Source of the DNA: Bacillota bacterium | GTDB taxonomy: Bacteria; Bacillota; Clostridia; Lachnospirales; Lachnospiraceae | Assembly (NCBI GenBank): GCA_023391695.1 | Contig: JAEWAK010000037.1 | Location: forward strand, 248,001 to 312,000 | Direction: 5' to 3' | DNA length: 64,000 nucleotides | Position numbers and translations under genes: made by a program | Notes under the pieces: generated by a model | Database searches by the model: none | What the model saw: only the letters and a program-made list of their open reading frames with translations | What the model was told of the DNA's origin: nothing | Shown: in pieces, positions 1 to 8,294 of the stretch | Numbering within the stretch: position 1 is the stretch's first letter | Layout of the letters: every line of letters begins with the position of its first letter

Positions 1-944
1 GTCAGTGCACCCGGGTCTGCATTGGATACATCTTCCGAAGCACATATCATAATCCTTCTTGCAATAAAGGTAATGCTTTCACCGGCATATAACATTCTGG
101 CCAGATAATATATGGCAGCATCCGGATCGGACCCTCTCATACTTTTAATAAAAGCCGATATGGTATCATAATGGTTATCTCCGGTTTTGTCATAACGGAC
201 TACCCTTTTCTGGATACATTCACTGGCTACCGGCAGGGTAATGTGTATCTTGCCGTCTTCCGACCGTTCCGTGGTTAAAATCCCTAATTCGATGGCATTT
301 AATGCTGCCCTGGCATCGCCGTTTGATATGTCCGAAAGGAAATCCAGGGCGTCTTCATCAATTACGGCATGGTAACCTCCCATTCCCCTTTCTTCATCAT
401 ACACGGCACGGGTTAATAATTTTTTGATATCTTCTTTTTCCAGGGATTTTAATTCAAATATGATTGACCGGGATAATAAAGCGCCATTTACTTCAAAATA
501 CGGGTTTTCCGTGGTGGCCCCAATAAGAATAATGGTTCCGTCTTCCACAAAAGGTAAGAGATAATCCTGCTGGCCTTTATTAAACCGGTGAATTTCATCA
601 ATGAACAATATGGTTTTCTTCCCGTACATGCCGGCATTATTTTTAGCCTGGGCTATGACCTCTTCCATATCTTTTTTGCCGGCCGAAGTGGCATTTATCT
701 GTTTAAATTCGGCACTGGTGGTTCCGGCGATCACTTTTGCCAGAGTGGTTTTACCGGTTCCCGGAGGGCCAAAAAATATAATCGAACTGATTTTATCCGC
801 TTTTATTGCCCGGTATAACAGTTTATCCTTACCGATGATATGGCTTTGCCCTACCACTTCGTCCAGGGTTTTCGGGCGTAATCTGGATGCCAGCGGAGAA
901 TCTTTCTCCAGATTGTTATTTCTCATATATTCAAACAAATCCAT
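1..944 (-). CDS. rarA: Replication-associated recombination protein A (RarA/MgsA), AAA+ ATPase, 3' end cut by window edge
   Basis: This is a RarA/MgsA (YcaJ) clamp-loader-like AAA+ ATPase that acts at stalled replication forks. The translation begins MDLFEYMRNNN and contains SRLRPKTLDEVVGQ, a Walker A GPPGTGKTT and a Walker B ILFIDEIHRF, followed by a sensor-1-like ATTENPYFEVN, all in the order usual for the family. The C-terminal part (oligomerisation domain) begins near the edge and the stop lies outside the window. I chose the ATG at 944 because GGGGGA sits at a good distance before it. An in-frame ATG at 956 is possible but has a poor site. A perfect GC hairpin (960-974) lies directly upstream. 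The gene is transcribed divergently from the DUF4250 gene. Confidence 0.95.
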   Translation of the reverse strand, partial: MDLFEYMRNNNLEKDSPLASRLRPKTLDEVVGQSHIIGKDKLLYRAIKADKISSIIFFGPPGTGKTTLAKVIAGTTSAEFKQINATSAGKKDMEEVIAQAKNNAGMYGKKTILFIDEIHRFNKGQQDYLLPFVEDGTIILIGATTENPYFEVNGALLSRSIIFELKSLEKEDIKKLLTRAVYDEERGMGGYHAVIDEDALDFLSDISNGDARAALNAIELGILTTERSEDGKIHITLPVASECIQKRVVRYDKTGDNHYDTISAFIKSMRGSDPDAAIYYLARMLYAGESITFIARRIMICASEDVSNADPGAL

Positions 945-959
945 ATTTTCCCCCATTCC

Positions 960-1038
960 GCCGCCCACGGCGGCACTAATTTGCTGAAAGAAGCCGCATC
1001 CCGGATTCTTTCAGAGTAAAAGTATTTTACTTTTACTC
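960..1038 (-). repeat. Three consecutive perfect hairpins in the rarA leader
   Basis: Three inverted repeats stand end to end upstream of rarA: a 6-bp GC-only stem with a 3-nt loop (960-974), an 8-bp stem (TGAAAGAA, 985-1013) and an 11-bp stem with a 3-nt loop (GAGTAAAAGTA, 1014-1038). The first is followed on the minus strand by GGAATGGGGG and then the rarA start, the same order seen at other genes here. None has the U-run of an intrinsic terminator in a sensible place. The rest of the gap (about 1040-1366) shows nothing I can name. Confidence 0.6.
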
Positions 1039-1372
1039 TTGTGAAAGTACTTTTCTTTTACTCTTTACCCATACCTGTACATGACTTCCGGAATCTTAAA
1101 TTTATAAGACGGATTACGCAGACATAAACATTACGAACCGAACCATATCTTGTTGCTTATTCCCGCAACAAAAGCACTTCCTACATTGTATAGAAAAAAA
1201 CAAATTCAGTCAACGGTTGTTTCATATCCTGACAGGACAAAACAGAGAAAGTAAATGATACCAGGCAGAGAAATTTCCCGGATTTAGCGCAGATCTCTTT
1301 CAGAATACTCTTGATTTATACCGAAACTATGATAAAATAAAGAAATCACTAAGGTATCAGGAGGTTATGTTT

Positions 1373-1413
1373 CATCCTGACTTGTACGTGCGCCAATGCG
1401 CCACAGATGGGAG
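1373..1413 (+). repeat. Hairpin-RBS cassette, class I, copy a
   Basis: This 41-nt repeat carries a GTGCGC...GCGC(C)AC hairpin followed by AGATGGGAG, which acts as ribosome-binding site for the DUF4250 gene. Other copies are at 13529-13568, 31446-31486 and 59654-59682, each directly before a start codon in the gene's orientation. Here it follows an older-looking AGGAGG and ATG (1367) that opens a 39-codon frame overlapping the real gene out of frame. This copy has one extra base in the right arm of the stem. Confidence 0.75.
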
Positions 1414-1418
1414 TTTTT

Positions 1419-1595
1419 ATGTCAATTCCACAGGATCCCGTTATTTTACTAAGCTATATCAACACCCAGTTAAGGGATTATTATAAAGATTTAACAGAAT
1501 TATGCCGGAATTTAAATATAGATGAAATCGAAGTTAAAAAGAAGCTGGAATCCATTCAATATGAATACGATCCGGCCTTAAATCAATTTAAATAG
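1419..1595 (+). CDS. DUF4250 domain protein (58 aa)
   Basis: A short protein, MSIPQDPVILLSYINTQ... ending ALNQFK, that matches the pattern of the DUF4250 family (DPxxLLSxINxxLRDxY, then a C-terminal YEYDxxxNQF). The family is common in Firmicutes and has no known function. The start at 1419 is preferred because GGGAG lies 5 nt upstream. An in-frame ATG at 1407 is part of the RBS repeat. The gene ends 11 nt before yigZ and is probably co-transcribed with it. Confidence 0.85.
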   Translation: MSIPQDPVILLSYINTQLRDYYKDLTELCRNLNIDEIEVKKKLESIQYEYDPALNQFK

Positions 1596-1606
1596 GAGAT
1601 GGCCCT

Positions 1607-2263
1607 ATGACGCAATCCGTTCGTACCGTCTATTCCGGCGGTACCGGTGAAATAACTGAAAAAAAATCCAGATTCATAGCAACCGTTGCTCCTGTCTCAT
1701 CGGAAGAAGCCGCACTGGAATTTATTGAACAGCTCCGTAAAAAGTACTGGGATGCCAGCCATAACTGTTCTGCCTATGTAATCGGCTATAAGGACGAAAT
1801 CCAGCGATGCAGCGATGACGGTGAACCGTCTAAAACAGCGGGAAGGCCCATCCTTGATGTGCTGCTGGGTGAAGAAATCCATAATGCCGTTGTTGTCGTC
1901 ACCAGGTATTTCGGCGGTACACTGCTTGGGACCGGGGGACTGGTCCGGGCCTACCAAAGCGCTGCCAGAGAAGGTTTAAAGCAGAGCATCCTCATCGAAA
2001 AAATACACGGACATAAAGTACATGTCATTACCGATTACAATGGAATCGGCAAGATTCAGTATATAACCTCCCAGTCCGGTATTACAATCCTTAACAGCGA
2101 TTACACCGATATCGTGACCCTGACTCTTATCGTGCCGGACGGTCTGTATGACGTATTTAAAAAGAAGGCCACGGAGGCCACCAACGGAAAGGCACAGATT
2201 TCGAAAGAAAGCGGACTATACTTTGCCAGCATAAACGGAAAAGTCGAACTGTTTGACAGCTAA
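1607..2263 (+). CDS. yigZ: YigZ/IMPACT family protein (UPF0029)
   Basis: A 218-aa YigZ-type protein. The N-terminal IMPACT/UPF0029 domain (about residues 18-125) shows the signature KSRFIA, DASHNCSAYVIG, SDDGEPSKTAGRPIL and VVVVTRYFGGTLLGTGGL. The C-terminal part is the ferredoxin-like DUF1949 domain. The biochemical role of YigZ is unsettled; a link to translation or the stress response is suggested by eukaryotic IMPACT. A clear RBS (AGGAG) precedes the ATG, and a strong intrinsic terminator follows. Confidence 0.93.
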   Translation: MTQSVRTVYSGGTGEITEKKSRFIATVAPVSSEEAALEFIEQLRKKYWDASHNCSAYVIGYKDEIQRCSDDGEPSKTAGRPILDVLLGEEIHNAVVVVTRYFGGTLLGTGGLVRAYQSAAREGLKQSILIEKIHGHKVHVITDYNGIGKIQYITSQSGITILNSDYTDIVTLTLIVPDGLYDVFKKKATEATNGKAQISKESGLYFASINGKVELFDS

Positions 2264-2284
2264 AAGCCTGGACCGCAGAAAAAT

Positions 2285-2324
2285 AAGAAGTCTCTTAAAT
2301 TTTACCTTAAGAGACTTCTTTTTC
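2285..2324 (+). terminator. Intrinsic terminator after yigZ (bidirectional)
   Basis: A perfect 14-bp stem (AAGAAGTCTCTTAA with its complement, 8-nt loop) runs into TTTTTC. It ends the DUF4250-yigZ transcript. The A-rich left side would also let it serve the minus-strand gene at 2384-2674. Confidence 0.9.
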
Positions 2325-2383
2325 AAAGCCTATTTTCCATTTTCTAAACCTACAATGTAATCAGAATGCTTTAATATTTACAG

Positions 2384-2674
2384 TTAAATATACTCACTAA
2401 CCAAATCATCTACTATTTCCAGCATTGATACCAAGGTTACCCCGTTATACCATAATTTATGTACCATATCCTTAACAATATCCCTTGAGTAAGAAATAGG
2501 ATCAGTATATTCTGTTTCCAGACAGTTTTCCAAATGCTTAACTATTTTAATTCCATATAAACTGATATCTTGTCCACGTTCTTTGAAGTCCTCCACCAGA
2601 TAATAATCCAATTGTACCTCTTTATTATCTTCCATTACCATTATCTTTGTACCCTCTAAATAAAGTTTTCTCAT
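2384..2674 (-). CDS. Small DUF6514-like protein (96 aa)
   Basis: A 96-aa protein beginning MRKLYLEGTKIMVMEDNK, with the YYLVEDF and YGIKIVKHL blocks and a C-terminal VTLVSMLEIVDDLVSEYI. I read this as a DUF6514-type protein, a small clostridial family of unknown function; the match is from memory of its pattern and is not certain. A strong RBS (GGGAGGGG) lies just before the ATG. There are no signal or membrane segments. It stands alone, and the gap to the penicillin-binding protein gene (2675-3034) holds only AT-rich sequence with an 8-bp CTATTTTT stem. Confidence 0.65.
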   Translation of the reverse strand: MRKLYLEGTKIMVMEDNKEVQLDYYLVEDFKERGQDISLYGIKIVKHLENCLETEYTDPISYSRDIVKDMVHKLWYNGVTLVSMLEIVDDLVSEYI

Positions 2675-3034
2675 TGCCCCTCCCTATAAATCCATCCAGT
2701 AATATTTTTAAAGCATTTTTTCTTACAGTAGGTTTAAATCTAATTACATTATATATTTGTTAGAATACGATTAAAAGTATAAAGGCTCGCATAAAACGCC
2801 AGCATTCGACAGTCAGCCTATTTTTCTCACGATATGTAAAAAATAGCCTAAATTTTCCTATTATAATCTTCGCAAATGTGAATATTATGACAATTACCTA
2901 CATTTTTATTGAGCAACATTTTGTTGCCTGTCCGATAAATAATTATGCAATTACTCCCAGAATACTGTCTAATTAAATATTTCTTTATTTTGCAGTAACA
3001 ATTTGGTATAATAACAGGATAAAGGAGGTTTATT

Positions 3035-5767
3035 ATGGACTTTAGCAAAAAAGGAACTGCGAAAAAACAACAACAGATAAAATCTACTTCAAGAAAAGTT
3101 GCCTCGAAAGCCTGGGTAGCTTTTTTCAGAGTATTCTTGATAGGAATTGTGTTTGTGGCAATTATCGGTTCATTTGCAGGCTTCGGCGTTTTAAGAGGCC
3201 TGGCTGACAGTGCACCCAGCATTGATCAGATTAATGTTGTTCCGACCGGTTATACCACCAATATATATGACAAAGACGGAAATATAATAGAATCCCTGGC
3301 CGGTGCAGAAGCCAACCGCGTATATGTTACCATAGATGAAATACCGAAAGTCCTTCAGGACTGTGTTATCAGTATTGAAGATGAAAGGTTTTATAAACAC
3401 GACGGGATTGATATAAGAGGTATCTTCCGTGCTTTTTTTTCCGGACTGAGCCAGGGAGATTTTGATGAAGGTGCCAGTACCATTACACAGCAGCTGATCA
3501 AAAACCAGGTATTTGACGGCGGCGCAGAAAATAATTTTACCGACCGAATGATCAGAAAAGTACAGGAATGGTATTTGGCCATCCAGCTTGAGGAGCGTCT
3601 GGATAAAAACTCCATACTGGAATATTATCTTAACAATATAAACCTTGGCGCCGGAACCTATGGCGTACAGACCGCCTCAAAACGTTACTTTAATAAGGAC
3701 GTAGGTGAACTGAATCTGTCGGAAGCAGCTGCCATTGCTGCCATTGCACAGTCCCCGACCAATATGAATCCCATTGTCCACCCGGATAACAATGCCAAAA
3801 GACGGGCACAGGTCCTTGAAAATATGAAGACCCAGGGATTATGTACGGAGGCAGAATACCAGGAAGCGGTGAATGATGACGTATATTCCAAAATCCAATC
3901 GGTAAATGAAGAACAGGGCACTACTTCCTATTACAGTTATTTCGTGGATGAGTTAATCGAACAGGTAATAGAAGATTTACAGCAGGAAAAAGGCTATACC
4001 TACACCCAGGCCAGCAATGCCTTATACAGCGGCGGTTTAAGTATATATACTACCTTAGATTCCAAAATACAGGGTATTGTGGATGACGTGTATTCCAATG
4101 AAGACTATTTCCCGGAAATTGGCAAAGATTCTTTCTGGGAATTAACTTATGCCTTATCCATTGAGAAAAAAGACGGGGAGACCATACATTATCACATCAA
4201 CGACCTGGTAGATTACTTTAAAACGGATTCTTCCTTTTCTACTTATTTTACCAATAAAAAAGATGCCCTGAAACGGGTAGAAGAATTCAAAGCTGCCATG
4301 GTGGAGGATGGTGATACCGTACTTGCCGAAAATACAAGCCTGATTATACAGCCCCAGTCTTCCATGGTTATTATGGACCAATCCACAGGACAAGTCGTGG
4401 CGCTGGTAGGCGGCAGGGGTGAAAAAACCGGTAACAGGACCTTAAACCGGGCCACCAATACCTGGAGGCAGCCCGGATCTACCTTCAAGGTATTATCCAC
4501 TTATCTGCCCGCCCTGGACTCTGCAGGTATGACGTTAGCTTCGGTCATCGATGACGCCCCTTTTAAATATCCGGATTCCAACAAATATGTCAACAACTGG
4601 AACGGGGAAACCTATGAAGGTTTAACTACCTTAAGACAGGCAATTACCAACTCCATGAATATCGTAACCGTTAAAACCTTAGCCCAGGTAACACCGCAGG
4701 TCGGTTTCGATTACCTGACCAAATTAGGTTTTACCACACTGGTCGACAGCAGAACTTCGGATACGGGCAAGGTTTATTCGGATATAAACTTATCCATGGC
4801 CCTCGGCGGCATTACCGACGGTGTTACGAATCTTGAATTAACAGCGGCCTATGCAGCTATTGCAAATGACGGTGTTTATACAAAACCAATTTTTTATACA
4901 AAAATTCTGGATCATGACAATAAGGTATTGTTAAAAAATAAATCAAAGAAAAGCAAGGTAATGAAGGAATCCACTGCCTACCTTTTGACCAGTGCAATGG
5001 AAGACGTAGTAAAAAAGGGTACCGGAGCATCCGTTAATTTCAATGAAATCAATATGCCCATTGCCGGTAAAACCGGTACTACTTCCGATGATAACGATCT
5101 TTGGTTCGCAGGATTTACACCTTATTATACGGCGACCATATGGTCCGGTTTTGATAATAATAAAAGACAGACGAATAAAAGCTACCAGAAAACCATCTGG
5201 CGTGATATCATGCAGCGTATCCACAAGGAATATGACCTGGAATCGGTATCTTTTAAAAAGCCGGATTCCATTGTGACTGCGGATATTTGTACAAAGAGCG
5301 GCAAACTGGCTGTAGACGGTTTATGTAACAAGTACATCGGCGGTTCTACCGTCCGGACCGAATACTTTGCAAAAGGCACCGAACCGAAAGAAAAGTGCGA
5401 TATCCACGTTAAAGTTACGATATGTAAAGATTCCAAACAAATTGCCAATGAATATTGTCCGGAATCCTCTTTGGAAGAAGCAGTCTATCTGATTAAAGAA
5501 GAAAAGAGCCCTACCAAAGATACACCTTATATCTTACCAACCGAGACCTGTACCAAACACAATTCCAAAACGGCGGTAACACCTCCTCCTTATAACGGAA
5601 ATAACGGTAACGGCATTGGCAGCGGTTTAGTCCCGACACCGCCGGTATTCAACGGCGGAACAAACAACGGCAATGGTAACAATGGTACGAATAACGGTAC
5701 GGGCAATGGCTCGGCCAATACAATTGATGATACGGACTTAGAATTCTATTATGACTACGGACAATAA
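3035..5767 (+). CDS. Class A penicillin-binding protein (PBP1A type, glycosyltransferase/transpeptidase)
   Basis: A 910-aa bifunctional peptidoglycan synthase. A basic cytoplasmic tail (1-28) leads to one membrane segment (about 30-52). The GT51 domain shows EDERFYKHDGID near residue 114 and GASTITQQLIKN. The transpeptidase domain has the active-site STFK (Ser about 482), an SMN motif and KTGTT near 678. After it comes a region with several cysteines (about 745-845) and a low-complexity Gly/Asn tail, common in clostridial PBP1A proteins. AAAGGAGG stands at the right distance from the ATG. The gene stands alone and is followed by a large compound hairpin. Confidence 0.96.
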   Translation: MDFSKKGTAKKQQQIKSTSRKVASKAWVAFFRVFLIGIVFVAIIGSFAGFGVLRGLADSAPSIDQINVVPTGYTTNIYDKDGNIIESLAGAEANRVYVTIDEIPKVLQDCVISIEDERFYKHDGIDIRGIFRAFFSGLSQGDFDEGASTITQQLIKNQVFDGGAENNFTDRMIRKVQEWYLAIQLEERLDKNSILEYYLNNINLGAGTYGVQTASKRYFNKDVGELNLSEAAAIAAIAQSPTNMNPIVHPDNNAKRRAQVLENMKTQGLCTEAEYQEAVNDDVYSKIQSVNEEQGTTSYYSYFVDELIEQVIEDLQQEKGYTYTQASNALYSGGLSIYTTLDSKIQGIVDDVYSNEDYFPEIGKDSFWELTYALSIEKKDGETIHYHINDLVDYFKTDSSFSTYFTNKKDALKRVEEFKAAMVEDGDTVLAENTSLIIQPQSSMVIMDQSTGQVVALVGGRGEKTGNRTLNRATNTWRQPGSTFKVLSTYLPALDSAGMTLASVIDDAPFKYPDSNKYVNNWNGETYEGLTTLRQAITNSMNIVTVKTLAQVTPQVGFDYLTKLGFTTLVDSRTSDTGKVYSDINLSMALGGITDGVTNLELTAAYAAIANDGVYTKPIFYTKILDHDNKVLLKNKSKKSKVMKESTAYLLTSAMEDVVKKGTGASVNFNEINMPIAGKTGTTSDDNDLWFAGFTPYYTATIWSGFDNNKRQTNKSYQKTIWRDIMQRIHKEYDLESVSFKKPDSIVTADICTKSGKLAVDGLCNKYIGGSTVRTEYFAKGTEPKEKCDIHVKVTICKDSKQIANEYCPESSLEEAVYLIKEEKSPTKDTPYILPTETCTKHNSKTAVTPPPYNGNNGNGIGSGLVPTPPVFNGGTNNGNGNNGTNNGTGNGSANTIDDTDLEFYYDYGQ

Positions 5768-5771
5768 ATAA

Positions 5772-5862
5772 AAGAAAAGCCGGTTCCAAAACCATAAGCC
5801 GGTCAAAGCGGATATCTGTATTTTGCTTTGACTGACTTAAAGTTTTAGAACCGGCTTTTCTT
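5772..5862. terminator. Compound hairpin after the PBP gene, containing a GGATATT-family hairpin
   Basis: An outer stem of about 20 bp (5772-5792 with 5842-5862; AAGAAAAGCCGGTTC arm) encloses a second stem, GTCAAAGC/GCTTTGAC (5802-5809 with 5825-5832). The outer stem ends in TTTTCTT and could terminate transcription from both sides. The inner hairpin is nearly identical over 20 nt to the one before valS (16785-16811), so it may be a repeat element inserted in a terminator. Confidence 0.7.
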
Positions 5863-6070
5863 AGGTGTTTCATCTATATTAAAAGCGGTTATATGTCTTA
5901 TAACATTAAGTTAAAATAAGAAAATTCTTAATTTTATCACATATTATATCTTGCATTTCCATTCATACTAAATTCAAGCACCCTTCGAAATAAGTGTATT
6001 TTCTTGAACTGAAACAAATAAAAAATTAAAGTTAAGGCATATAACAAGCTTGAAATATACAAATCCGGGT

Positions 6071-6427
6071 TTATTCCTTCAGTTTCGGTTTGAATATCCA
6101 GGAAGCAATATAACTAAAAATCAATGCTGCCGATATTCCCACTGCCGAAGACGTAAATCCTCCTTTGAATAGTCCGATGAAGCCTTCTTCCGTTACTGCT
6201 TTTTTGATCCCTTTAAACAATAAATTTCCAAAACCGCTTAGAGGAACACTGGCTCCTGCTCCCGCCCATTTTGTAAACGGTTCATAGATACCGACTGCTC
6301 CCAATGCGGCTCCCAGACATACAAGTATGACCATGATCCTTCCCGGCATAAGCTTGGTGTTATCCATAAATATCTGTACTACCGCACAGATTGCACCACC
6401 TATCAAAAATGCTTTTACATAATCCAT
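6071..6427 (-). CDS. spoVAE: Stage V sporulation protein AE (SpoVAEb)
   Basis: A 118-aa membrane protein of the SpoVAC/SpoVAE family with about four hydrophobic segments, opening MDYVKAFLIGGAICAVVQIF and carrying the typical GAGASVPLSGFGNLL. Together with SpoVAC and SpoVAD it forms the channel that imports dipicolinic acid into the forespore and releases it in germination. The RBS AGGAG precedes the ATG. It is the last gene of the spoVA cluster, separated from spoVAD by a hairpin with a U-run that may lower its expression. Confidence 0.93.
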   Translation of the reverse strand: MDYVKAFLIGGAICAVVQIFMDNTKLMPGRIMVILVCLGAALGAVGIYEPFTKWAGAGASVPLSGFGNLLFKGIKKAVTEEGFIGLFKGGFTSSAVGISAALIFSYIASWIFKPKLKE

Positions 6428-6482
6428 ATATTTCTCCTATCCGGCTATATTACACAGAAGTTAATAACAGCCTAATTGTTAC

Positions 6483-6508
6483 AAAAAACTTCAGCCTTAC
6501 GGCTGAAC
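6483..6508 (-). terminator. Intrinsic terminator or attenuator between spoVAD and spoVAE
   Basis: On the minus strand a perfect 7-bp stem (TTCAGCC, 4-nt loop, GGCTGAA) is followed within one base by six Ts. It lies in the gap between spoVAD and spoVAE, so it could cut the amount of spoVAE transcript. Confidence 0.65.
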
Positions 6509-6516
6509 TGTAGCGC

Positions 6517-7584
6517 CTAATTGACCTCTAGAATAACTCCGTGGGCAATTCCCGGAACAGAATTTCCTTCATTATAACTGACGGTTGAAAGCAATGCCCC
6601 GGTTGGTACAAATAAAACCCTTGTCCATTCATGGCGGCGTAATTTTTGAAATATATATCCTGTCAATGTGATTGCACTGCATCCGCATCCGCTGCCTCCG
6701 GAATGGGTATCCTGGGTTTCCTTATCAAAAATCTCAATACCGCAGTCCATGTGATTGCCGCTTATGTCAAAACCATCCTGTTTTAACAGGTCAATCAGAA
6801 TGTCTTTGCCTACATAGCCTAAATCACCGGTAATGATTTTATCATAATAATCTGGCAACACGTTCAGGTCCTTTAAATTCTGGGAAATGGTACTGCAGGC
6901 TGCCGGAGCCATACAGGCCCCCATATTCATGGAATTCTTTAAGCCATAGTCTACAATTTTACCAACGGTAATTCCTTTGATCCTTATATCTCCGCTCTCT
7001 TTACCGTTATGTCCTGATTTTGCATCCGGTTTGTCTTTGCCTATTACGACCGCACCGCTGCCGGTTACTGTCCAGGATGCCGATAACGGTCTTTGGTTTC
7101 CGTATGCTAACGGAAACCGGAACTGTTTCTCCGCACCTGCAAAATGGCTGGAAGTCAGGGATAAGACCTTTTTCGCATACCCGCCGTCTACCAGGATAGC
7201 GCCCAGTGCCATGGCTTCCCCCATAGTGGAACAGGCCCCGAAGATACCAAACATTGGGATATTCAGATCGATAATACCAAAGGAGGTAGCTATCAATTGT
7301 CCCAATAGATCTCCACCGATTAAAAACCGGATATCTTCATTTTTAAGACCTGCTTTTTGGATGGCAAGCTCCGCGGCCCTTTTCATTAAACGGCTTTCCG
7401 CATCCTCCCAGTTCTCTCCCCCAAACATGGGATCTTCTTCAACCTGGTCAAAGAAACTGCCAAGAGGACCTTCCCCTTCCTTTTTGCCTGCAACCGATGC
7501 ACCGGAAAGTATATAAGGAGGATCTAAAAACAGAATGCTCTGCTTGCCTGACATTTTATTTATTTTATCAACTTGTTCTTCCAT
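6517..7584 (-). CDS. spoVAD: Stage V sporulation protein AD (SpoVAD)
   Basis: A 355-aa SpoVAD, a thiolase-fold protein that binds dipicolinic acid at the spore inner membrane. The sequence carries GACSTMGEAMALGA, the HxxGAEKQFRFPLAYGNQR block and CSAITLTGYI near the C-terminus, as expected. It is soluble and shows no membrane segments. An RBS (AGAGG) lies upstream. It follows spoVAC after an 86-nt gap that holds an imperfect TTCAGGA palindrome. Confidence 0.95.
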   Translation of the reverse strand: MEEQVDKINKMSGKQSILFLDPPYILSGASVAGKKEGEGPLGSFFDQVEEDPMFGGENWEDAESRLMKRAAELAIQKAGLKNEDIRFLIGGDLLGQLIATSFGIIDLNIPMFGIFGACSTMGEAMALGAILVDGGYAKKVLSLTSSHFAGAEKQFRFPLAYGNQRPLSASWTVTGSGAVVIGKDKPDAKSGHNGKESGDIRIKGITVGKIVDYGLKNSMNMGACMAPAACSTISQNLKDLNVLPDYYDKIITGDLGYVGKDILIDLLKQDGFDISGNHMDCGIEIFDKETQDTHSGGSGCGCSAITLTGYIFQKLRRHEWTRVLFVPTGALLSTVSYNEGNSVPGIAHGVILEVN

Positions 7585-7670
7585 CTCAACCTCTTTTCTG
7601 GACCTTCAGGAATCCTGAATCATCCGTAAATAACCTGAATCCGCCGCCTGTCTTTTATGCCTGCCCGGTA

Positions 7671-8177
7671 CTAAACCACACCGAATTTCATCAGAATATA
7701 ATAAATCAAGCCCAGAATCCAGGAAGAAAATATTCCGTAAAGGATAACCGGTCCTGCTATGGTAAAAATCTTGCAGCCGATCCCAAATACCTGGCCTTCT
7801 TTTTTAAATTCGACTGCCGGTGCGGCAACGGAGTTTGCAAATCCGGTAATCGGCACAACACTTCCTGCCCCTGCAAATTTTGCAATTTTAGGATAAATAT
7901 TCAAACCGGTAAGTATAACTGCCAAAAATACCAGCGTTAATGAAGTATACGACGCGGATAACTCTTCACCTGCTCCCCAGGACTTATACAGATTGGTCAA
8001 GCCCTGCCCGATGGTACATATGATGCCTCCTACCAGAAAAGCCTTGCACATATTCGCAAAGGTATTATGTTTGGGTGTCATATCCTTAACATATTTATTA
8101 TACTTCTGTTCTTTTTCATTTTTGTCACTTTCAATCACTACATCCGAAGCTGTTACCTTTTTCTTATCATCCTGCAT
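7671..8177 (-). CDS. spoVAC: Stage V sporulation protein AC (SpoVAC)
   Basis: A 168-aa integral membrane protein with a charged N-terminal tail (about 45 residues) followed by KAFLVGGIICTIGQGL and four to five hydrophobic segments. SpoVAC is described as a mechanosensitive dipicolinate channel of the forespore inner membrane. A good RBS (AAGGAG) precedes the ATG. The gap to spoVAB is taken up by a dispersed ~73-nt repeat. Confidence 0.95.
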   Translation of the reverse strand: MQDDKKKVTASDVVIESDKNEKEQKYNKYVKDMTPKHNTFANMCKAFLVGGIICTIGQGLTNLYKSWGAGEELSASYTSLTLVFLAVILTGLNIYPKIAKFAGAGSVVPITGFANSVAAPAVEFKKEGQVFGIGCKIFTIAGPVILYGIFSSWILGLIYYILMKFGVV

Positions 8178-8221
8178 ATTAATTCAACTCCTTACCTTTT
8201 TATTTAATTCGCTTTGCTACA

Positions 8222-8294
8222 TTCCCAAAATCGCGTTGCAGCATACCGCAAAGCGGGGCGTTCAAACGGTGCGATGAGTTTCAGACACACCCTA
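8222..8294 (-). repeat. Dispersed ~73-nt structured element, copy a
   Basis: This element and the one at 50579-50653 are about 80 percent alike over their whole length, starting TARGGTGTGTCTGAAA and ending near GCGATTTTGGGAA (minus strand). Both have a 4-bp hairpin whose sequence differs but still pairs (CCGC/GCGG here, CCAC/GTGG there) and a CGTT/AACG hairpin. Here the element begins at the TAG stop of spoVAB. It could be the end of an insertion sequence, a MITE or a small structured RNA. Confidence 0.7.

Noticed and set aside
601..987. 128-codon plus-strand frame over rarA
   Set aside because: It is antisense to the clear AAA+ ATPase frame and carries no domain or RBS.
3007..3012. TATAAT before the PBP gene as its -10 box
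   Set aside because: The transcript would start inside the RBS, and no -35 box lies at proper spacing.
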